Assembly (NCBI GenBank): GCA_964567045.1
Contig: CAZMLE010000130.1
Coordinates: forward strand, 1 to 8,262
Length of the DNA stretch: 8,262 nucleotides
Source: JAFNGF01 sp964567045
GTDB lineage: Bacteria > Planctomycetota > Phycisphaerae > Sedimentisphaerales > Anaerobacaceae
Direction of reading: 5' to 3'
The notes under the pieces: model-generated
Databases searched by the model: none
What the model was told of the DNA's origin: nothing
Seen by the model: only the letters and a program-made list of their open reading frames with translations
Shown here: positions 1 through 6,900 of the stretch, piece after piece
Numbering within the stretch: the first letter of the stretch is position 1
Layout of the letters: every line of letters begins with the position of its first letter
Made by a program: the position numbers and the translations under genes

Positions 1-2
1 GC

Positions 3-1208
3 AAAGCCCGTTACTCAGAGACACAGCGAGAGTGGGCCTCACCGCAGGATTGGACAGTAAATAACGTTAAGGCATTGACGCTGTATTTCTATGGCGCTGC
101 TGCCAATGTGGCTGAGCAGCTATATGTGGCGGTGGAAGATAATGCCGGCCACGTGAAGGTCGTAAACTATCCTGATATAGAGGCGGTTCAGATAAGCGCC
201 TGGCAGGAGTGGAACATTGAGCTGACGCAATTTGCCGGTGTGAATCTAACTGCTGTCAAGAAGATGTATATTGGCCTGGGCAACCGGACCAGTCCCACGG
301 CCGGCGGCACAGGGACCATATTCATTGATGATATCCGGGTGTATCCCAGCAGATGTGTTCCCTCGATGGGCAAACCCGCTGCTGACCTGAGCGGCAACTG
401 CATTGTTGACCAGGCTGATGTTGAGATTCTGGCCAATTTGTGGCTGGATAGTGGCTTCCAGGTTACGCCGGTCAATCCCGGCACTACTAACCTCGTGGCG
501 CACTACACCTTCGATGGCAACCTCAACGACAGTGCAGGCAGCAATAACGGCACTGCGACGGGCTTGCCGGCATACGGTACTGGCAAGTTCAGCCAGGCGA
601 TTAGCCTTGACGGAGTCGATGATTACATTGATTGTGGCAGTGGTGCGAGTTTGAATCTTACAAACGCGGTCACGATCTCGGCGTGGATCAGACTTTCTGC
701 ATCAGGCCTCGATCAGAAGATTGCGGGTAATCAGGATAACACTACCGGTGGCTACAAGTTCGGCGTATACACCAACGACAAGGTTGAGTTTGAGATTCGA
801 ACTTCCGCCAACGCGGGGACCCTCAACAGAGATGTTGCCGGGGGAACAGTTTTGACGCCGGGTGTTTGGTATCACGTTGCCGGCGTCTATTCTCAAGGCA
901 ATTACATCAGGACTTACGTCAATGGTGTTTTGGACAGAGAGTTGAGTACGACAGCGGTACTTGGCACTTCGACAGGTACTCTCAAAATTGGTTGCGAGCC
1001 TTTCACCACCAGCGGTGGTCTCTTTAATGGGCTCGTAGACGAGGTTCAGGTTTACAAGACGGCTTTGTCCGCCAGCCAGGTTGCGTGGCTTGCCGGCTAC
1101 ACATCGGCGTTGTCGATACCGGCTGATTTGCAGCAGGACAACGTGATTAACTTCAAGGATTTTGCTGTGTTAGCGGATTCTTGGCTTGAGGAGATTTTGT
1201 GGCCGTAA
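3..1208 (+). CDS. Secreted LamG/dockerin-repeat protein, 5'-truncated (C-terminal 401 residues)
   Basis: The frame is open from base 3 with no convincing start, so the true N-terminus lies upstream; the TTG at 75 is internal. Visible residues 1 to about 114 form a beta-sandwich-like module ending in 'TIFIDDIRVYP', resembling the carbohydrate-binding-like domains common in Phycisphaerae exported proteins. Residues about 127-148 (ADLSGNCIVDQADVEILANL) are a dockerin type I-like, EF-hand-like calcium loop. Residues about 163-363 form a LamG/concanavalin A-like domain with the hallmark 'LDGVDDYI', 'ISAWIR', 'WYHVAGVY' and 'FNGLVDEVQVY' segments. Residues about 374-395 (ADLQQDNVINFKDFAVLADS) are a second dockerin-like repeat at the extreme C-terminus. 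Cysteines at about 118 and 133 bracket the first dockerin repeat and could form a disulfide. The role is probably glycan binding or adhesion outside the cell; any catalytic domain would be upstream. Domain calls are firm and function is inferred. Confidence 0.88.
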   Translation, partial: KARYSETQREWASPQDWTVNNVKALTLYFYGAAANVAEQLYVAVEDNAGHVKVVNYPDIEAVQISAWQEWNIELTQFAGVNLTAVKKMYIGLGNRTSPTAGGTGTIFIDDIRVYPSRCVPSMGKPAADLSGNCIVDQADVEILANLWLDSGFQVTPVNPGTTNLVAHYTFDGNLNDSAGSNNGTATGLPAYGTGKFSQAISLDGVDDYIDCGSGASLNLTNAVTISAWIRLSASGLDQKIAGNQDNTTGGYKFGVYTNDKVEFEIRTSANAGTLNRDVAGGTVLTPGVWYHVAGVYSQGNYIRTYVNGVLDRELSTTAVLGTSTGTLKIGCEPFTTSGGLFNGLVDEVQVYKTALSASQVAWLAGYTSALSIPADLQQDNVINFKDFAVLADSWLEEILWP

Positions 1209-1213
1209 TGGCA

Positions 1214-1236
1214 GCCTATTGCAAAGGCAAGTAGGC
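1214..1236 (+). other. Small hairpin just after the LamG gene
   Basis: Bases 1214-1222 (GCCTATTGC) can pair with 1227-1236 (GCAAGTAGGC) around an AAAG loop, with one bulged A and one G-T pair. It lies 5 nt after the stop codon and about 20 nt before the main terminator hairpin. It may be a 3'-end stabilising structure or a weak first terminator, since GTTTTG follows a few bases later. Its arms share GCCTAT/TAGGC with the next hairpin. Confidence 0.35.
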
Positions 1237-1255
1237 AGCTAAGTTTTGCACCATT

Positions 1256-1299
1256 TCGGGGCCTATGCTGATTAGCTCGGTATAGGCCCCGGTTGTTTT
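1256..1299 (+). terminator. Intrinsic terminator of the plus-strand LamG gene
   Basis: CGGGGCCTAT (1257-1266) is the exact reverse complement of ATAGGCCCCG (1282-1291). Inner pairs G1267-T1281, C1268-G1280, T1269-G1279, G1270-C1278 and A1271-T1277 extend it to a nearly continuous stem of about 15 bp, closed by a 5-nt TTAGC loop. The T-rich tract TTGTTTT follows directly. It lies about 50 nt after the TAA stop of the LamG gene, as expected for a Rho-independent terminator. Confidence 0.85.
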
Positions 1300-1348
1300 A
1301 TGCAAATGAGCTTAGCAGCTATTCAACCTGACAATTCGGAAAAAAGTT

Positions 1349-1376
1349 GCAAAAAAACTCCGCAACGGATTTTTGC
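1349..1376 (-). other. AT-rich hairpin, possible minus-strand terminator
   Basis: GCAAAAA (1349-1355) pairs with TTTTTGC (1370-1376), and TCCG (1359-1362) pairs with CGGA (1366-1369) around a CAA loop, leaving a 3-nt bulge. Read on the minus strand, the structure is followed after AAC by TTTTTT, which resembles a weak intrinsic terminator. No minus-strand gene is recognised just before it, so its role is unclear. Confidence 0.3.
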
Positions 1377-2049
1377 CATTGTGGATTCGGGAACTGGTTA
1401 CCAGCTGCTGATGAAATCGCTATTAAAGAGCGTTCTATGGTTTGCTTTTTCGGCTACGTTTTTTCTTTATGTTCGTGAGGCTTGTGTTGGATGACAGTGA
1501 GAACTTCCGCCCCTTGACAACCGTATTTCTATTTAGGAGAAGCGTGGACTGGCGTTATCTCCTCTCTTTTTCCTCCTTCACCCAGCCCATACTTCTTTTG
1601 TTGGACGGCCTTGGGGTTATGCCTAGTTTAACTTTGATTAGGTGCTTTAAGGCTCGGAGTTTGTTTCAAGATAAATCAAAGATGGGGTTAGTAGCCGCTG
1701 CTAAGTATGGCGTCAAGTGACTTTTTCTGATCTTATGTCAGCACTTCGAAAAGAGAGACTCGCTGCTATCCGTGGCACGGCCTTAAGTTGTCACACTCAT
1801 ATCACTCCCTCGATTGCGTTCAAGCCGCCGTTCCTTGCGTCACTTTCCCCGCTGAACACCAAGCCCCTGCCCAGATAAACCGTTAATACAAAAAGAAGAT
1901 ATTAGGGAGAGTGCTGCAGCTTGCTTTTCTGGGTGTGCTCTTCTTTGGTTCGCGCGAGGCTTGGCCAGGAAACACACAACGCCCGTACCCTTGACTCAAC
2001 AACGGTCGTTCCATATGAACCGACAGAATCTTCTGGATCAGTCCTGCCA

Positions 2050-2074
2050 GCCTGTCAGGCCAGTGCGCGCGCAC
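2050..2074. repeat. Two adjacent palindromes (GCCTG-T-CAGGC and GTGCGCGCGCAC)
   Basis: Bases 2050-2060 read GCCTGTCAGGC, a perfect 5-1-5 inverted repeat. Two bases later, 2063-2074 read GTGCGCGCGCAC, a perfect 12-bp palindrome with an alternating purine-pyrimidine GC core. They lie in the non-coding gap. They could be protein-binding sites, part of a repetitive element or chance; nothing nearby decides. Confidence 0.45.
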
Positions 2075-2240
2075 GGAAGAGCCCGCAAAATGGGTATTTT
2101 TGGCACTCGCCTGATTCTTGGCCAGTTGTCCGTAAGTGTTAATCATTACTAATCTTATCTCAATTTCCTAAAAATCTGGAAACTGCGACATTCTAACTAT
2201 TTGATAAAGTGCAGCGAGTTTGAGCCAATAACACTCCCAA

Positions 2241-2276
2241 CAAAGAAGGCTGACAGTGAATCTCGCTGCCAGCCCT
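2241..2276 (-). terminator. Intrinsic terminator of the minus-strand kinase/LamG unit
   Basis: On the minus strand GGCTGGCAG (2274-2266) pairs with CTGTCAGCC (2256-2248), giving nine pairs with one G-U wobble around a 9-nt loop. The T-rich tract TTCTTTG follows directly (2247-2241). The structure begins about 30 nt after the TAA stop of the large minus-strand frame, which fits a Rho-independent terminator for that unit. The plus-strand version has an A-C mismatch in place of the wobble and no T tract, so the orientation is clear. Confidence 0.8.
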
Positions 2277-2306
2277 TTGCCTTTCCATGTCCCGACAGCA
2301 TCGCGA

Positions 2307-3989
2307 TTACGGCGTAACCATCCGGTCGTAAATGCGAACATCATCGATCAGGCCGGACCAAAAAGTGCCTGGCGCAAGGCCCACGCTGGCGCCGATGTGC
2401 AGGCAGCCTGTCGAGTCCGCCAACGTAGTCTGCGTGCCACTTGCGACAGCCACATCATCCACATACAGACGCCTATTTGTACCGTCCCAGGTCAGACCCA
2501 CGCGGTGCCACTGGCCGTCCGTGACCACTATCTGCGATGTCAAAATCCGGTCTCGCGCACCTTCGGCTGCAAGCTCAGTCATCAGCCAGCCCATTGGCGC
2601 AAGCGTGGAAAGCCAGTTCGCCCCACCTTCCTGACATAGGATACCCCGTCCGGGAGTGTTTCCCTTGATCCAGGCGAATACACTGAGTGCTCCCGTCGCT
2701 GGATTCAAGATGGACGGAGTGCTCATATAGTCATCAACTCCATCAAGCTCCAGAGCGCCTTTGACCTTGCCTCCATCTGGCCGCCAGAGTGGGTCCGCAG
2801 CAATAAGGAACGCATCGTAGTTCCCGGTCCTGTCATGGGTGACCAGGCCCAGTTTTTCGTCCAGCTTCCAGTAGGCTATCAACGCGGGTTCCTTCAGCCA
2901 ATATTCGCCCAAGACAGCCAGGTCCTGTACATCCACAATGCCATCGCCGAGAGGTGTCGGACCCATGTCTACTGATGGTTCATTCTGGCCCCAGTATTGA
3001 GCCAATTCGGAGAAATCTTTCATGTCAACAATTCCGTCTCCGTTGAAGTCAACAACCGGAATGATCGGTGCCTGCCATATATCATTGGAGCCATAACCCC
3101 CCGGCCGGTCGCTGTCCCAGTACAGTGTCGAGCCATCGGCCGAGACACAAGGCGCCTCCTCGAAAGCCGGACTGTTGACGATAGGCCCAAGGTTCACCGG
3201 TCTCCCCCAGGGGTCGGAGAGAGTTACGCGGCGTGTCATATACAGGTCCCCCTGTCCATACCCCCCGGGGCGTTGGGAGTCGAAAAACAAAGACAGGCCG
3301 TCGACCGAAAGGGCCACACATTTGTCCTGATACGCGGTGTTGACCGCTGGTCCAAGATTCACTGGCTCTCCCCAAAGATCGTTTCTCGCTGCCCGCCTGC
3401 TCACCCAAAGGTCTGCACTCCCGTAGCCACCAAGCCGAGCGTATGTGTTATCCCGCCATCCGGAGAAATAGAGCTCCAGCCCATCCGGTGAGAGCGCTGG
3501 TACCTGCTCGTCCGCCGAGCTATTGACTACCGCTCCGAGATTCACCCACGGATTCCAAGGATCTTCTATCCTCTTGCGCGTCATCATCCAGAGGTCCAGA
3601 CCGCCATATCCCCCAGGTCGCACATCGCCGAAGTACGCCTCCAAGCCGTCTGCGCTCGTGTAGTTCGGCACGACCGTCATGGCTTGGTAGGAGGATCTGT
3701 CGGTGCATGGTCCAAGACATACAGGAGGACCCCACGGATCTTCTTTGTTCGCCCGGGTCGCCATCCATAGTGTTATGTCATCCAAGGTGGTCACCCGGTG
3801 GAAATAGAGAGCCAAACCGTCGGCTGAGACTCTCGGCACCCACTCGAAGGTCGGACTGTTGATCCCCGAACCAAGATTCATAGGTGTCCCGAGCGTGAAA
3901 CCCGCATACGCGGGCGGCGTGTCAAGACCTGAGAAAAGACAAAATCCAAATAGTGACACTAAGAACTTGGGAATGTTAAACGATTTCAT
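2307..3989 (-). CDS. Probable separate exported PD40/dockerin/LamG protein starting inside the kinase frame (560 aa)
   Basis: An ATG at 3989, preceded by GGAAGG with 6-nt spacing, opens a classical signal peptide: a lysine-containing start (MKSFNIPK), a hydrophobic core (FLVSLFGFCLFSGL) and an AYA-G cleavage site near residues 27-30. In this protein's own numbering, five PD40-type repeats follow, with SADG/SPDG/SVDG cores near 55, 112, 167, 228 and 283. Three of them carry RPGGYG and a fourth LGGYG. Two dockerin-like calcium loops follow (about 313-334 and 346-365). A LamG domain (about 369-559) has 'LELDGVDDYM', 'SVFAWIKG', 'WHRVGLTWDG' and 'SGLIDDVRIYDR'. The likely place is the periplasm or outside, as a beta-propeller with a glycan-binding LamG; the ligand is unknown. 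It is in frame with the kinase upstream with no stop between, so it may be made from its own start, as a fusion, or both. Confidence 0.6.
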   Translation of the reverse strand: MKSFNIPKFLVSLFGFCLFSGLDTPPAYAGFTLGTPMNLGSGINSPTFEWVPRVSADGLALYFHRVTTLDDITLWMATRANKEDPWGPPVCLGPCTDRSSYQAMTVVPNYTSADGLEAYFGDVRPGGYGGLDLWMMTRKRIEDPWNPWVNLGAVVNSSADEQVPALSPDGLELYFSGWRDNTYARLGGYGSADLWVSRRAARNDLWGEPVNLGPAVNTAYQDKCVALSVDGLSLFFDSQRPGGYGQGDLYMTRRVTLSDPWGRPVNLGPIVNSPAFEEAPCVSADGSTLYWDSDRPGGYGSNDIWQAPIIPVVDFNGDGIVDMKDFSELAQYWGQNEPSVDMGPTPLGDGIVDVQDLAVLGEYWLKEPALIAYWKLDEKLGLVTHDRTGNYDAFLIAADPLWRPDGGKVKGALELDGVDDYMSTPSILNPATGALSVFAWIKGNTPGRGILCQEGGANWLSTLAPMGWLMTELAAEGARDRILTSQIVVTDGQWHRVGLTWDGTNRRLYVDDVAVASGTQTTLADSTGCLHIGASVGLAPGTFWSGLIDDVRIYDRMVTP

Positions 3990-6900
3990 GTTAGACCTTC
4001 CTTTCTGCCCAAAGGCAATAGACATTACTGGAATCTCACTTACAGGTCTCTCTGCAGAGAAGACAATCTGACAATCGAATGGGATGTTGATGACACGCCT
4101 GAAGTGCCTGGGCGTGGCCAACTGCACATCGGAAACCGTGCCTCCGCCCATGATGGCCGACCACTGCCTCATGTCGGCAGTAGCCTTTTCCCGGTCGTGC
4201 AGGTAGTCATAGTACCTCGCGCGGTCAGAGTAAGCGTATGCGTCCAGTGGGTCGGCCTCGATCCTGCGGGTGTAAAGGGCAATCATGTCCTGGAAGTGCT
4301 CGTCAAGCGTTTGACCCGGGCCAAGGGCCTCGATGGTTGGGATATTTGGGTCCAGATCAGCGGCCCAAATCTCATAATACGGCGGGCCCAAAGCAAACAG
4401 GAGCTTCGTCCGGTCGGAAGACCAAGAAGCCGTAACGACCTGACCACTGAGTACCTTGGCAGGCTCGTTTCCGTCGAGATTGTATATCCACAGCCCGGTC
4501 CTGTTCTGCGTACCGTCGTTGCCGCCGAAACAAAGTTCGCGGCCCGTTGGCGACCAGGCAGTGCCCCCAAATGTTGCCAAAGGGGCGGACCATCCGACCA
4601 CCCTTGATTGGGAAGCCAGGTCCTTGACCTGTAGCGATACGCCGTCCATGTAATAGGCAACGTACTTCTCATCGGGCGACACTGAGGGGAAGCTATTCGA
4701 ACATGCCAGGATCGGCGTGGGCTGAGCGTCTCGGTCTTCGATGGGGATCGAACATAGCATGTTGTCTGACCGTGACTGATAGTAGACGCGTTTTGAGTCT
4801 TGACTCCACGACGGCCAGCCGCCACGCGCCAGGCGTCTTGGGTCCGTGCCATCGGATTTCATGACCCAGACTTCTTCGTCTGCCAACAAGCGGTCTTGAT
4901 GCCTGCGTTCGGCGGCAGTGAACTCCGAGAGGCGAAGAAGCTGGCAATCTCGAACGAAGGCGATGTACCGCCCATCGGGCGACCAGACCGGGTCCTTGCC
5001 GGGGACGATAAGCAGCTCGGTCTCTTTCGAGACCGGATCAAAAATCGCTACGCCACTATAGCCATGCACCCCCAGACTGAAGGCCAGTTTCTCGCCATCC
5101 GGCGACCAATGTGCGGTAAAACCATCGGTGATGACACGCTTAGCCTTAGCCGAGAGGTCACGATAAGTCTCCTCAGCCTCCCGCATCGGCATGAAGGCCG
5201 CACCTGCAGGCTCACGGTCCGCCGGATGCCACGACCGCCCGGCCTCTAAGGTGTCGAATACGTATTTCATCGACCACTCCTGGAACTGACTGCGAGCTTC
5301 ATGGCCGGGAGCAATGATCTGCCGGAACAGGGCAGTTGCCTCATCGTAGTCGCCAAGGGCAGTCAGGGCACAGAAGACGTGGAACTGAAGTATCGCGCTA
5401 TCGGGCGGCGCATCGGCAACAACGCGCTCGTAGTCGCCCATTCGGAGCAAGACCTCGCAGCGCTGGGCGGATAGATCCGCATACTGTGGATTCTCCCTGG
5501 GCGTGAGTCTGATGGCACTATCGTAATCCGCTATTGCCTCTTTATAGCGGCCTAATTCTCGCCATGCAATCGCACGCAGGGAGTAACCCAGCGGGTCCCG
5601 CGGGCGCAGGACGACCATGGCAAGCGCGTCGTCCCTCAACTGGTCATATTTCCTGGATGCGTAGTACGTGAAGGCCCGCAGCCTGCGGGATTCGTAATGA
5701 CCGGGGTCAAGCTGCAAAGCCCTATCGAGCGAGGCAAGCTGCTCCTTTACCGTGACGCCTGTCATGGCCCGCAGGAAATAAGCCTCTGCGGTCTCCGGAA
5801 GCAATGCCTCGGCCTGCCGGCGGTGCTCATCAATTTCTTTGAGCTTCTCGGCATTGGGCGATTCACTCTCCCAGAGGATTCGAGCCAGAAGCGAATGGGC
5901 GGCGCCGGTAATCTCAGGGCGGTCATTGAGCAAATTGCCCAGCATGGTCACGGCCTCGTCAGAACGACGGCCATCAACGAGGATGCCGGCATAGAGAAGC
6001 TGTGCTTCGGGTCCAACATGCCTGCTGCGGAGGATCGGCTTGACGGTCTCAAGGGCTGCTGCGCGGTCTGCTTTGGCAAAGTGCTCGCGGGCCTGGGAGA
6101 GGATGCCCCTATGCCTGAAGCCTTCGGCCTGTGCCAGTTGGAGCCGGTCCCGATTCCATAAGGAAAGAATAACAATCACCGCACCGGCAACGACCGCCAT
6201 CGCCAGAGCGGCAATTGCCTGGACCCGGTGCCTGCGGAGGAATTTGTGCAGGCGATACATTGTGCTGGGTCCTCTGGCGATGACCGGCTCATGTTCCAGA
6301 TGCCGCCGGACGTCCAGAGCGAGGCCGTTGGCGGTCTCATATCGCCGGGCGCGGTCCTTCTCTAAGGACTTCATTACAATCCAGTCCAGATCACCACGAA
6401 CAGCTTTCCTGAGCACGTCAGGCGTGGCGCTGTGGTGCTTCGCCACCTCGGTCAGAGTCTCCCCCAGCGTAGTCAGTTTGGTCGAAGGCTTGACAGGTTC
6501 CTCCTCACGGATGACCCGCTGCATCTCGATGTAGCCGGCCTTGCGAAGCTCCTCCTCACTGAAAGGCGTGGTTCCAGTGAGCAATTCATAGAGCAGAACG
6601 CCGAGCGAATAAATATCCGTCCGTGTATCTATGTCCAAGTCGCTTAGCTCGGCCTGCTCAGGGCTCATATAGGCAGGCGTGCCGATGATGTGGGCGTAGC
6701 GGGTAAAGAGCGTCTTTTCCGTCAGCCGCTGGTTGATGGCCTTAGCAATCCCAAAGTCGATGACCTTGGGAACGGGTTTGCCATCATGGTGCGTGACCAT
6801 CACGTTGGTAGGCTTTATATCCCTGTGGATAATGCCCTTCTGGTGGGCGTGCTGGACAGCATTGCAGACCTGAATAAACAAGTCCAGCCGTTCCTTCGTG

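Larger units (their letters stand above)
1300..2240. other. Intergenic gap between convergent genes; no convincing gene
   Basis: This stretch of about 940 nt separates two genes that point toward each other, and it is visibly more AT-rich than the genes on either side. I see no tRNA, rRNA, transposase, CRISPR repeat or recognisable protein family on either strand. Two weak plus-strand ORFs exist. One at 1411-1494 (27 aa) starts like a signal peptide (MKSLLKSVLWFAFSATFF) but lacks a Shine-Dalgarno and stops at once. One at 1544-1720 (58 aa) starts with GTG after AGGAG, but its product is unrecognised. Overlapping frames at about 1883-2152 on both strands resemble no family. The gap also holds an imperfect hairpin (1349-1376) and two adjacent palindromes (2050-2074). 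It may be decayed sequence, a dispersed repeat or an unrecognised small RNA locus. Confidence 0.6.

Noticed and set aside
75..77. TTG at 75 as the start of the LamG gene
   Set aside because: The same frame is open back to base 3, and the upstream residues fit the start of the beta-sandwich domain, so this TTG is an internal leucine codon.
1514..1542. TTGACA at 1514-1519 as a promoter -35 box
   Set aside because: No fitting -10 box occurs at 16-18 nt spacing; TATTTA is far too close, and no credible gene follows.
1883..2152. Overlapping small ORFs on both strands (63-87 codons)
   Set aside because: No recognisable family, no supporting ribosome binding site that I can see, and composition typical of chance frames in non-coding DNA.
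3440..3510. Possible frameshift in the third PD40 repeat of the exported module
   Set aside because: The frame stays open and the repeat pattern resumes in the same frame, so the extra residues are a short insertion and not a shift.
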